Positions 1 to 6,397 of a stretch of 9,067 bases of DNA are shown here, piece after piece (within the stretch, counting starts at the first letter, position 1; each line of letters begins with the position of its first letter). The notes below the pieces were generated by a model that worked only from the letters and a program-made list of their open reading frames with translations, was not told the DNA's origin and made no database searches. Both the position numbers and the translations under genes were made by a program. Source of the stretch: Fimenecus sp051881455 (lineage in GTDB: Bacteria; Bacillota; Clostridia; Oscillospirales; Acutalibacteraceae); the NCBI GenBank assembly GCA_051881455.1, contig JBJEPX010000051.1, positions 1 to 9,067 of the forward strand. The letters are read 5' to 3'.

Positions 1-326
1 AAATTACAGGAACAGAGGCTACAAATTCGGCAAATCAGAACATTGCTCTCGCTTTTGACGGTGCACTGACAGCCAATCTTAACAATCTGGCGCCCTTAAC
101 TCCCGACGTAACCGCACCTGATTATGCAACTCCGCCCTCATCGGAAAGCCAAGAGCCGAGTTCTTCCGAAACAACAAGCGAGACAGTCGGCGGCGGTTCA
201 ACAGTTGACGGTATTCCCGGCACGGGAAGCAAGGTTGCTATCGGAATTGCGGCAGGCGCAGTTATTGTAGTTCTTACTGCTGCATTCGTAATTACGGTAC
301 AGAGAAAGAAAAAGAGCTGCGAATAA
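1..326 (+). CDS. C-terminal fragment of a surface or secreted protein with a membrane anchor
   Basis: The reading frame is open from the window edge (first full codon at base 3) to TAA at 324-326, giving 107 residues, so the start is missing. Visible in order: a short folded-looking segment (about residues 1-30, containing NQNIALAF), a Pro/Ser/Thr/Glu-rich linker (about 31-62), a Gly-rich patch GGGSTVDGIPGTG (63-75), one hydrophobic membrane segment (about 78-99) and a basic tail QRKKKSCE. This layout is that of an extracellular domain tethered by a C-terminal transmembrane helix with the tail in the cytoplasm. There is no LPXTG sortase motif (IPGTG is not one). The NQNIALAF stretch faintly resembles the end of trypsin-like (HtrA-type) protease domains, which is only a guess. 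The extracellular function cannot be named from this piece. Confidence 0.75.
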   Translation, partial: ITGTEATNSANQNIALAFDGALTANLNNLAPLTPDVTAPDYATPPSSESQEPSSSETTSETVGGGSTVDGIPGTGSKVAIGIAAGAVIVVLTAAFVITVQRKKKSCE

Positions 327-337
327 AAATATTGCAC

Positions 338-369
338 AAAAAAGTCCGAAAAAATTCGGGCTTTTTTTA
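338..369 (+). terminator. Rho-independent terminator after the surface protein gene
   Basis: An A-run plus GTCCGAA is followed by a short A loop and TTCGGGC, then seven T. The arms pair over about 13 positions with one G-T wobble. It lies 11 bases after the stop codon and separates the upstream gene from the purA promoter. Confidence 0.85.
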
Positions 370-391
370 TTTGCGGAAAATACCGTATGCA

Positions 392-421
392 TTGACTTTA
401 CAGCCTTTGTTATTATATAAT
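392..421 (+). promoter_or_regulatory. Sigma-A type promoter for purA-guaA
   Basis: TTGACT at 392-397 and TATAAT at 416-421 are separated by 18 bases. Transcription would begin near 428, leaving a leader of about 74 bases before the purA start. It sits between the upstream terminator and purA and is the only convincing promoter for the two-gene unit. Confidence 0.75.
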
Positions 422-441
422 ATTCAAGTAATTTTTAATAT

Positions 442-466
442 GCGGTATTAGTGCTTACATTACCGC
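442..466 (+). promoter_or_regulatory. Possible small hairpin in the purA leader
   Basis: GCGGTA (442-447) and TACCGC (461-466) can pair around a 13-base loop inside the predicted untranslated leader. No T-run follows, so it is not a terminator, and I see no known purine riboswitch core. It may be chance; a role in mRNA stability or leader control is speculation. Confidence 0.25.
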
Positions 467-501
467 TGTTTTCCGTATGGGAAAGCGAAAGGAGTTTCAA
501 A

Positions 502-1776
502 ATGGTTAAAGCAATTGTCGGCGCAAACTGGGGCGACGAGGGCAAAGGCAAAATCACCGATATGTTTGCAGAAAAGGCGGACATTGTCATTCGTTATCAG
601 GGCGGTGCAAACGCCGGCCACACCATCATCAACGAAAAAGGGCGTTTTGCGTTTCACTTAATGCCCAGCGGCGTCTGCTATGACCACACCACCTGCATTA
701 TCGGCAACGGCGTTGCGCTGGACATCAATAAATTCTGCAAAGAATTGGAAGATGTGAAAAAGGCGGGGTTAAATCCGAAATTATTGGTTTCCGACCGTGC
801 GCAGATTTTGATGCCGTACCACATTTTGTTTGATACTTACGAGGAAGAGCGTTTGGGCAAAAACGCGTTCGGCTCCACTAAAAGCGGTATTGCACCGTTT
901 TTCAGCGACAAATACGCAAAAATCGGTATTCAGGTCAATGAACTGTTTGACGATGAGACCTTGAAGGCGAAACTCGACAACATTTGTACGCTCAAAAATC
1001 TGACTCTCAAATATGTGTATGACAAGCCCTTGCTTGACAAGGACGAGCTGTTTGCCACCTGTGTAAAATACAGAGAAATGATTGCCCCCTACGTTTGCGA
1101 CACCCACGCCTATTTGCAAAAAGCGTTGGCAGAGGGCAAGGAAATTCTGTTAGAGGGACAACTCGGCACCTTGAAAGACCCCGATTTCGGCATTTACCCG
1201 ATGGTTACCTCCTCCTCTACCCTTGCGGGCTACGGCGCAGTAGGCGCAGGTATTCCGCCCCACAAAATTGAGGATATTATTGTCGTGACAAAGGCATATT
1301 CTTCCGCAGTGGGCGCAGGCGAATTTGTTTCGGAAATTCTCGACGAGGACGAGGCTCAGGAGCTTCGTATTCACGGCGGCGACAAGGGCGAATTCGGTGC
1401 AACTACGGGCAGACCGCGCCGTGTAGGCTGGTTTGACTGTGTGGCAACACGCTACGGCATTGAATGTCAGGGCGCAACAAAAGTTGTTATGACCGCGCTT
1501 GACTGCCTTTCATATTTGGAAGAAATCAAGGTTTGCACAGGTTATGAGGTTGACGGCAAAGTGATTAAGGATTTCCCCACCACCCCAACCTTGAAAAAAT
1601 GCAAACCCGTTTTGACCACCCTCAAAGGCTGGCACTGCGACATAAAGGGTATTCGTGATTTCGACAAGCTTCCGAAAGAAGCCCGTGATTATGTGGAATT
1701 CATTGAAAAAGAACTCGGTCACCGCATTGATATGGTCTCCAACGGCCCCGAGCGCGAAGCGATTATTTACAGATAA
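502..1776 (+). CDS. purA: Adenylosuccinate synthetase (divergent PurA)
   Basis: This cytoplasmic enzyme joins IMP and aspartate using GTP to give adenylosuccinate, the first step from IMP to AMP. The ATG at 502 is chosen over an in-frame GTG at 451 because AAAGGAG lies 7 bases upstream and the family begins with this MVKAIVGANWGDEGKGK segment; the product is 424 residues, normal for the family. Visible motifs: GDEGKGK (11-17) with the catalytic Asp12, AGHT with His40, a VTSSSTLAGYG segment (235-245), and ATTGRPRR (300-307), the aspartate/IMP loop. Several family-conserved spots differ: NWGDEGKG instead of QWGDEGKG, GIAPFFSDKYAK (129-140) instead of GIGPxYxxKxxR (Lys137 kept), and AYSSAVGAGEF where AYTTRVGxGPF is usual. 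The fold and key catalytic residues are kept, so it is probably active. It precedes guaA by 19 bases in one transcript. Confidence 0.95.
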   Translation: MVKAIVGANWGDEGKGKITDMFAEKADIVIRYQGGANAGHTIINEKGRFAFHLMPSGVCYDHTTCIIGNGVALDINKFCKELEDVKKAGLNPKLLVSDRAQILMPYHILFDTYEEERLGKNAFGSTKSGIAPFFSDKYAKIGIQVNELFDDETLKAKLDNICTLKNLTLKYVYDKPLLDKDELFATCVKYREMIAPYVCDTHAYLQKALAEGKEILLEGQLGTLKDPDFGIYPMVTSSSTLAGYGAVGAGIPPHKIEDIIVVTKAYSSAVGAGEFVSEILDEDEAQELRIHGGDKGEFGATTGRPRRVGWFDCVATRYGIECQGATKVVMTALDCLSYLEEIKVCTGYEVDGKVIKDFPTTPTLKKCKPVLTTLKGWHCDIKGIRDFDKLPKEARDYVEFIEKELGHRIDMVSNGPEREAIIYR

Positions 1777-1795
1777 AAATTAGAAGGCGCATAGC

Positions 1796-3325
1796 ATGGA
1801 AAAAATTCTTGTTCTTGATTTCGGCGGGCAATACAATCAGTTAATCGCGCGCAGAGTGCGTGACAACAATGTGTATGCCGAAATTCTCCCCTACACCACG
1901 CCGATTGAGGAAATCCGTTCCCGCGGCTACAAGGGCATTATTTTTACGGGCGGTCCCAACTCCGTCTATGACGACAGTTCTCCGCACTACGCTAAAGAAA
2001 TTCTCGATTTGGGTGTGCCGGTGCTCGGTATTTGCTACGGCTGTCAACTCATTTCTTGGATGCGTGGCGGTGAAGTCAAAACCGCGCCGGTATCGGAATA
2101 CGGCAAGATCGAGGTCACGGCGGATACAAAAAGTCTGCTGTTCAAGGGCATTCCCGAAAAAAGCATTGTTTGGATGAGCCACACGGACTATATCGCAAAA
2201 GTCCCCGAGGGATTTTCGGTTATCGGCACAACGGACGATTGCCCCTGTGCCGCAATGGAAAACCGTGCAGAACAGATTTATGCTGTGCAGTTCCACCCCG
2301 AGGTGACACACTCTGAATTCGGCAAACAGCTTTTACACAACTTTTTATATGTAATTTGCCGTTGTTCGGGCGATTGGGTGATGGACGATTTTATTGAGAA
2401 CACCGTTGCCGCATTGCGTGAAAAAATCGGTGATAAAAAGGTGATTTTGGGTCTTTCGGGTGGCGTGGATTCCTCCGTAGCGGCGGGTCTCCTCTCCCGT
2501 GCCGTTGGCAAACAATTAACCTGTGTATTCGTGGACCAAGGGTTGATGCGCAAGGACGAGGGCGATTTCGTCGAAAAGACCTTTACCTCGCTTTTTGATA
2601 TGCGTTTCGTGCGCGTCAACTGTCAGGAAGAATTTCTTTCCAAACTGAAAGGTGTAACCGACCCCGAAGATAAGCGCAAAATCATCGGCACGGAATTTTA
2701 TAATGTCTTTTGGAACGAAATCCGCAAGGAAGCGGATAAAGGCTTCTTCGCACAAGGTACGATTTATCCCGACTGTATTGAGTCGGGCAAGGGCGACGCC
2801 GATGTGATTAAAACGCATCACAACCGCGTAAAAATGCCCGAAGATATTGAATTTGAAGGCGTAATTGAGCCCCTTTGCGATTTGTTTAAAGACGAGGTTC
2901 GCGCCGTTGGCGAAAAATTGGGTATTCCCAAAGAACTCGTATGGCGTCAGCCGTTCCCCGGCCCGGGACTGGGCGTACGCATTATCGGTGAAATCACCGC
3001 CGAAAAGGTCAAGATTTTGCAAGAAGCGGACGCAATTTTCCGCGACGAAATGGCAAAAACCGGCTATGAAAAGCATTTAAGCCAATTCTTCGCCGTACTG
3101 CCCGATGTGAAAACCGTGGGCGTGATGGGTGACCACAGAACCTATGACCATTTGATTGCCCTGCGCGCCGTCACTACCGACAACTTTATGACGGCGGATT
3201 GGGCGCAAATCCCCTACGATATGCTCGCCAAGGTGTCAAACCGCATTACGAATGAGGTGGAGCACGTCAACCGCGTGGTCTATGACATCACCTCTAAACC
3301 CCCCGGAACGGTGGAGTGGGAATAA
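1796..3325 (+). CDS. guaA: GMP synthase (glutamine-hydrolysing)
   Basis: GuaA converts XMP to GMP using ATP and ammonia that it releases from glutamine; it is the last step of the guanine branch and works as a cytoplasmic dimer. The 509-residue product has the full bifunctional layout. The N-terminal class I glutamine amidotransferase has nucleophile Cys80 in GICYG and His167 and Glu169 in FHPEV. The ATP pyrophosphatase domain has the PP-loop SGGVDSS at 221-227. The C-terminal dimerisation domain includes QPFPGPGLGVRIIGE and ends in NRVVYDITSKPPGTVEWE, the usual intact C-terminus. The ATG at 1796 has AGAAGG 8 bases upstream. It follows purA by 19 bases, so IMP use for AMP and GMP is co-transcribed. 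The 3' end of this gene is a known insertion site for integrative elements, and such an element begins right after it here without visibly damaging the coding sequence. Confidence 0.97.
   Translation: MEKILVLDFGGQYNQLIARRVRDNNVYAEILPYTTPIEEIRSRGYKGIIFTGGPNSVYDDSSPHYAKEILDLGVPVLGICYGCQLISWMRGGEVKTAPVSEYGKIEVTADTKSLLFKGIPEKSIVWMSHTDYIAKVPEGFSVIGTTDDCPCAAMENRAEQIYAVQFHPEVTHSEFGKQLLHNFLYVICRCSGDWVMDDFIENTVAALREKIGDKKVILGLSGGVDSSVAAGLLSRAVGKQLTCVFVDQGLMRKDEGDFVEKTFTSLFDMRFVRVNCQEEFLSKLKGVTDPEDKRKIIGTEFYNVFWNEIRKEADKGFFAQGTIYPDCIESGKGDADVIKTHHNRVKMPEDIEFEGVIEPLCDLFKDEVRAVGEKLGIPKELVWRQPFPGPGLGVRIIGEITAEKVKILQEADAIFRDEMAKTGYEKHLSQFFAVLPDVKTVGVMGDHRTYDHLIALRAVTTDNFMTADWAQIPYDMLAKVSNRITNEVEHVNRVVYDITSKPPGTVEWE
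3300..3325 (+). other. Candidate left attachment core within the guaA 3' end
   Basis: Integrases that target guaA recombine within its conserved last codons (here encoding PPGTVEWE and stop), so the gene is restored after insertion. The intact reading frame up to 3325 followed at once by element genes fits that. No second copy is in the window to prove a duplication, so the core cannot be delimited. Confidence 0.35.
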
Positions 3326-3338
3326 TTTCACACCCGTG

Positions 3339-3364
3339 AAAAAGCCCGTAAATAAAGGCTTTTT
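3339..3364 (+). terminator. Rho-independent terminator after guaA
   Basis: AAAAAGCC (3339-3346) pairs with GGCTTTTT (3357-3364) around a 10-base loop, 13 bases after the guaA stop. A second small hairpin, TTTCAC (3326-3331) with GTGAAA (3336-3341), starts directly after the stop codon and shares three bases with the terminator stem, so the two compete. Because the insertion may lie within the end of guaA, this terminator could belong to the element rather than the host. Confidence 0.7.
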
Positions 3365-3383
3365 GCCGTTTGAAAGCCCTCTG

Positions 3384-3402
3384 TGGCAACAAAATGGCAA
3401 CA
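3384..3402 (+). repeat. Tandem TGGCAACA repeats, possible integrase arm-type sites
   Basis: TGGCAACA occurs at 3384-3391 and again at 3395-3402, one helical turn (11 bases) apart, in non-coding sequence between the guaA end and the first element gene. Short direct repeats at this distance from a crossover are typical of arm sites bound by the N-terminal domain of tyrosine integrases. The assignment is from position and spacing only. Confidence 0.45.
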
Positions 3403-3424
3403 TTATTTGAATTATTGTAAAAGT

Positions 3425-3463
3425 AAAGAGCTATCAGATTTTTTGAAAGTCTGATAGCTCTTT
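3425..3463. terminator. Strong bidirectional terminator between guaA and the GIY-YIG gene
   Basis: AAAGAGCTATCAGA (3425-3438) pairs perfectly with its complement at 3450-3463, and four further pairs (one wobble) continue inward to a 3-base loop, giving an 18-pair stem. On the + strand the T-run extends to 3465; on the - strand it is followed by a T-rich stretch. It begins 5 bases past the stop of the leftward gene, so it ends that transcript and also shields the element from guaA read-through. Confidence 0.85.
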
Positions 3464-3467
3464 TTGA

Positions 3468-4280
3468 TTAGTTTAAATTATACCCAAATTTTTTGTTGCG
3501 GGACATCATTACTTCTTTCCAATAACTTTCTCGCAAGATTATTGTCTCATCTGATGTGAACATAGGGTGAATTTCCAAAAGTGTAAATTTGAAATTCTTT
3601 TCTACATAGTCGTACCCCTTTTGCTCTACTAAAGCACTAAGATCTTTGTTACCACCATGCCCATTGGCACAATACTGGCTCCAACGAGACCAAATTCCAC
3701 AATCTCCATAGGCCGAACCAATATAACGCTTTCCGTTTTCAGTGTCGGAAAGCATATAGATGCCTTTTATACTCTCTAGTGCGCTTTTCCAATCTTGAGG
3801 GTTTCGGTTGATGATTGTTTTTATCGTCGCAAATGGAAAGTCAATTTGCTCATAACCAGGGAAAATGTGGCTTGAATATGATTTGTCTAAAACTTCTACG
3901 ACTTCAATTATATCATAGTAATTCTCAAGGAAAAATGCACTGCCACGGGGTGTATTGATGTTTTTTACTTTCAATCTGCCTATGAAATCTTTGTATTCAT
4001 CACAGAGACGGATGTCATAATGATCAGGATATGTATTTAATATTTCAAATATACCGCCGAATAAGAAAGTCCCTTTTTGAGGGTAAAAATCAATAAACGA
4101 TATAACATATCTTCTGGTAAAGCGATTAGTTTTTTCACTTCGCCAAGTGTTCCATCCCACCCAATAATCAAAATTCTCAATAAAATCATCCAGTGGATTT
4201 GTATTTCCATTATACTTTGCAATATGCATTTTGTAATTAGATGGGCAATCAATAGGCATGATTTGGTTTAATTTAATCAT
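3468..4280 (-). CDS. GIY-YIG nuclease-domain protein with an unrecognised N-terminal domain
   Basis: The 270-residue product has a C-terminal GIY-YIG endonuclease domain (about 172-270): GIY at 173-175, RYIG at 185-188, the active-site Arg199 in WSRW, the metal-binding Glu251 in LRESYWKE and the terminal GYNLN with its conserved Asn. All key residues are present, so a DNA-cutting or nicking activity is expected. Residues 1-165 match no domain I can name; they contain FDYWVGW, RFTRRYVISFI, TFLFGGIFEIL, and FIGRLKVKN, a mixed strand pattern that could be a DNA- or modified-base-reading domain. GGAGGTG lies 6 bases before the ATG. It follows the XRE gene by 17 bases on the same strand, so both share one promoter and the regulator likely controls it. 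There is no methyltransferase beside it. It could be a restriction-like or modification-dependent nuclease, a homing-type enzyme, or part of the element's own DNA processing. No signal peptide or membrane segment is visible. Confidence 0.85.
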   Translation of the reverse strand: MIKLNQIMPIDCPSNYKMHIAKYNGNTNPLDDFIENFDYWVGWNTWRSEKTNRFTRRYVISFIDFYPQKGTFLFGGIFEILNTYPDHYDIRLCDEYKDFIGRLKVKNINTPRGSAFFLENYYDIIEVVEVLDKSYSSHIFPGYEQIDFPFATIKTIINRNPQDWKSALESIKGIYMLSDTENGKRYIGSAYGDCGIWSRWSQYCANGHGGNKDLSALVEQKGYDYVEKNFKFTLLEIHPMFTSDETIILRESYWKEVMMSRNKKFGYNLN

Positions 4281-4297
4281 TTAATTCACCTCCGAAT

Positions 4298-4828
4298 TCA
4301 ATTATCTTTCAACTGATCCTTAATTATTTTAACCATTGCTTCGTTGAATGCCGGCGACGGCACTTTCACATAACCGGAATTTTCATCATATTTCGGATAG
4401 TTATAACGCCACTTGTCATAGTCCTCACGGCTGGTGTCGCCTTTGCGGTATTTTTCAGCCTGTTCTGCCCACGCATTTATCATTTCGGAAAGCTCGGCAG
4501 CATCTTTTCCCTTGCGGGGATCAACATGCATAGAAACGCCGCTCTCAGTCTTTTCAACTGTCAATCCATAGCGATCCTCTAATGTAAACAGTGTGTGCAT
4601 TAAACCAAGATAGCTGTCAATGTCAGGTACAGACAGCGCCAGGGGTGACACACCAAGCACGCCGGCAAGACTTTCTGTTAAATCAGCTTTCGGTGTTCTT
4701 GAGCCTGATTCATATTGTGCCATACGGATGTCAGCGGTCTTTTCGGGAAAGCCGACTACCGTTCCCAGATACTTTTGTGTCATTCCCCGCAGATTGCGGA
4801 AGAAACGAATTCTTTCACCGATTGCCAT
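4298..4828 (-). CDS. XRE-family helix-turn-helix regulator with a C-terminal extension
   Basis: The 176-residue protein begins with a Cro/C1-type DNA-binding domain (about 4-63): GERIRFFRNLRGMTQKYLG, then MAQYESGSRTPKADLTESLAGVLGV, the usual helix pattern. Residues 64-176 are a charged, helical extension (IDSYLGLMHTLFTLEDRYGL, then AWAEQAEKYRKG and WRYNYPKYDE) of a type common in gut Firmicutes; its ligand or role is unknown. AAGGAG lies 10 bases upstream of the ATG. It is the first gene of a leftward operon with the GIY-YIG gene and is divergent from the excisionase-integrase operon, the classic position of a repressor controlling both directions. By inference it binds the symmetric TTTGTTTA repeat in the control region and holds the element integrated. 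It lacks a peptidase domain of the self-cleaving LexA/CI kind, so how it would be inactivated is not evident. Confidence 0.88.
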   Translation of the reverse strand: MAIGERIRFFRNLRGMTQKYLGTVVGFPEKTADIRMAQYESGSRTPKADLTESLAGVLGVSPLALSVPDIDSYLGLMHTLFTLEDRYGLTVEKTESGVSMHVDPRKGKDAAELSEMINAWAEQAEKYRKGDTSREDYDKWRYNYPKYDENSGYVKVPSPAFNEAMVKIIKDQLKDN

Positions 4829-4863
4829 AGCAATTACGCTCCTTGTTTATGTAATATGCGATA

Positions 4864-4893
4864 AGTATATCATATATGTTTAGCGTATGTCAA
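4864..4893 (-). promoter_or_regulatory. Promoter for the XRE regulator and GIY-YIG gene
   Basis: Read leftward, TTGACA (4893-4888) and TATACT (4869-4864) are 18 bases apart, placing the transcript start near 4857, shortly before the ribosome binding site. A TGTTTAG half-site (4877-4883, + strand) lies in the spacer and matches a half-site in the divergent promoter, which would allow autoregulation. Confidence 0.75.
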
Positions 4894-4935
4894 GGCAACC
4901 AAAGCAAAAAGAGTAAATATTTTCTCAAAAGCCAC

Positions 4936-4964
4936 TTGACTTTACGGAATTTGTTTAGTATAAT
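4936..4964 (+). promoter_or_regulatory. Promoter for the excisionase-integrase operon
   Basis: TTGACT (4936-4941) and a perfect TATAAT (4959-4964) are separated by 17 bases. This is a strong promoter pointing into xis-int and the genes beyond, with a leader of roughly 150 bases before the first start codon. A strong promoter on genes that are normally quiet implies repression, in line with the repeat covering its -10 box. Confidence 0.8.
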
Positions 4965-4976
4965 AGTTAAACAAAT
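4949..4976. promoter_or_regulatory. Operator-like inverted repeat over the -10 box
   Basis: ATTTGTTTA (4949-4957) and TAAACAAAT (4968-4976) are perfect 9-base inverted arms with 10 bases between them, and the TATAAT box lies exactly in that gap. Arm centres are about 19 bases apart, close to two helical turns, suiting a dimeric XRE repressor. Binding would block the rightward promoter. Confidence 0.65.
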
Positions 4977-4983
4977 AGTGTTA

Positions 4984-5025
4984 GGTTATTTGCTTAACAA
5001 CTGAATAACCGTCATATGTCACGGT
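4984..5025 (+). promoter_or_regulatory. Structured leader upstream of the excisionase gene
   Basis: The transcribed leader holds two hairpin-capable repeats that share bases: GGTTATT (4984-4990) with AATAACC (5004-5010), and ACCGT (5008-5012) with ACGGT (5021-5025). They cannot both form fully. TGTTA (4979-4983) and TAACA (4995-4999) give a third option. The remaining leader to 5121 shows no T-run terminator. These may be extra binding sites for the excisionase or repressor, or RNA structure; I cannot tell which. Confidence 0.35.
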
Positions 5026-5121
5026 AATGGCATATTCGCTCGGGCAAATCGGAATGCGGTCAGAAAGTTCTCCGACACTAAATAATCGAATTATCAAAAA
5101 TCGAGTAAAGGGGGTGATTAA

Positions 5122-5319
5122 ATGGAAAGTACAAGCTTTATGCGAGTGGATGAAGTGGCTCAGGAACTGGGTATCTCAAAATCTTACGCTTACAAAATCG
5201 TCCAAAAGCTAAATGTCGAACTGAAAGAAAAAGGGTTTATGACAATTTCAGGGCGAGTAAATAAGCAATATTTTATGGAACGCACCTGCTACGGTGCAAC
5301 TAAGAAAGAGAGGGATTAA
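5122..5319 (+). CDS. Excisionase-like small HTH protein
   Basis: The 65-residue protein carries one winged-helix/MerR-like HTH, MRVDEVAQELGISKSYAYKI (7-26), then a charged wing ending in SGRVNKQYFMER. Proteins of this size and pattern sit directly before tyrosine integrases in Firmicute elements and act as recombination directionality factors: they bend DNA at the attachment site and favour excision. The ATG at 5122 is supported by AAGGGGGTG 5 bases upstream. The integrase starts 3 bases after its stop, so the two are co-expressed and probably translationally coupled. A role as a plain transcription regulator is possible, but position favours Xis. Confidence 0.8.
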   Translation: MESTSFMRVDEVAQELGISKSYAYKIVQKLNVELKEKGFMTISGRVNKQYFMERTCYGATKKERD

Positions 5320-5322
5320 ACA

Positions 5323-6396
5323 ATGGCAGTATATAAAGAAGAAAAAACAAACACTTGGCGAGTGCTTTACCGTTACACCGATTGGAACGGTGAACGCAAG
5401 CAGTCGCAGAAACGAGGGTTCAAAACAAAGCGTGAAGCGCAGGCTTGGGAGCGAGAACAGCTTAACAAGCTGTGCGGTGACTTAGATATGAACTTTAAGA
5501 GCTTTGTAAAGCATTATACCGAGGATATGCAAACTCGCATTAAAGAGAACACTTGGGCAACTAAAGAACATATCATCCAAACAAAACTAATGCCCTATTT
5601 CGGGAAGCTGAAGATGTGCAACATAACCGCACAACAAATAATCACTTGGCAAAATGAGCTTATCAATTATAAGGACGATAACGGCAAACCGTATTCTCCC
5701 GTATATTTGAAAACAATTCATAATCAGCTATCTGCGATATTTAACCACGCTGTCAGGTACTACAACCTGAAAGAAAATCCTTGTCAAAAGGCGGGCAGTA
5801 TGGGTAAAAAGAAAAATCGCGAAATGCTTTTCTGGACGAAAGAGGAATATTTGAAGTTTGCCGATGCGATGATGGATAAGCCGATGTCATACTATGCGTT
5901 TGAAATGCTCTATTGGACGGGTATCCGTGAGGGAGAGCTGTTAGCTCTTACCCCTGCTGATTTCGATTTTGAAAAGCGAACGGTTACAATCAATAAATCG
6001 TTTCAGCACTTAAACGGCAGAGATATTATTACTTCTCCGAAAACAGAGAAAAGCAACCGCACAATTCAGTTGCCGAAGTTCCTTTGTGATGAAATGCAGG
6101 ACTATCTGAAAATGCTCTACGATGTAGGTTTTGAGGACAGAATGTTTCCGATTACCAAGAGCTATTTGCATCGAGAAATGGACAGAGGCGCAAAACAAGC
6201 CGGGGTAAAAAGAATCCGTATTCACGACATTCGCCACAGTCACGTTAGTTTGCTGATTGATATGGGATTCTCTACAACGGCTATTGCAGACCGTGTGGGA
6301 CATGAAAGTATTGATATAACTTACAACTATGCGCATTTGTTCCCGTCAAAGCAAGCTGAAATGGCAGATAAGTTAGATATGGAAAGGGGCGAGTAA
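5323..6396 (+). CDS. Tyrosine site-specific integrase
   Basis: The 357-residue recombinase has the full three-part layout. The N-terminal arm-binding domain (about 1-55) includes TWRVLYRYTDWNGERKQ and RGFKTKREAQAWE. The SAM-like core-binding domain spans about 57-160, and the catalytic domain about 165-350. Catalytic residues are visible: Arg202 in TGIREGELL, Lys240 or Lys243 in SPKTEKSNRTI, His301 and Arg304 in HDIRHSH, His327 in GHES, and the nucleophile Tyr336 in TYNYAHLFP. It would cut and join attL/attR and attP/attB through a covalent 3'-phosphotyrosine, here most likely at the guaA 3' end. It is 3 bases from the excisionase gene and 1 base from the MobC-like gene. It lies about 2 kb from the presumed left attachment site, with the repressor module between, and points away from it. 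Confidence 0.95.
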   Translation: MAVYKEEKTNTWRVLYRYTDWNGERKQSQKRGFKTKREAQAWEREQLNKLCGDLDMNFKSFVKHYTEDMQTRIKENTWATKEHIIQTKLMPYFGKLKMCNITAQQIITWQNELINYKDDNGKPYSPVYLKTIHNQLSAIFNHAVRYYNLKENPCQKAGSMGKKKNREMLFWTKEEYLKFADAMMDKPMSYYAFEMLYWTGIREGELLALTPADFDFEKRTVTINKSFQHLNGRDIITSPKTEKSNRTIQLPKFLCDEMQDYLKMLYDVGFEDRMFPITKSYLHREMDRGAKQAGVKRIRIHDIRHSHVSLLIDMGFSTTAIADRVGHESIDITYNYAHLFPSKQAEMADKLDMERGE

Positions 6397-6397
6397 A

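Noticed and set aside
451..501. In-frame GTG start that would lengthen PurA by 17 residues
   Set aside because: The ATG at 502 has AAAGGAG 7 bases upstream and matches the family's N-terminus; the extra residues are unlike PurA and have no ribosome binding site.
1841..2311. 156-codon open frame on the - strand inside guaA
   Set aside because: It lies wholly antisense to a certain gene, has no recognisable domain, and its composition mirrors guaA codons.
2516..3076. 186-codon open frame on the - strand inside guaA
   Set aside because: Antisense shadow of the well-supported guaA frame; Phe-rich translation with no family features.
4591..4883. Rightward open frames opposite the XRE gene
   Set aside because: The - strand frame has a clear HTH domain, ribosome binding site and promoter; the + strand frames have none.
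5027..5212. 61-codon open frame beginning in the excisionase leader
   Set aside because: No ribosome binding site before 5027, overlaps the better-supported excisionase frame, and has no known features. A leader peptide is not excluded.
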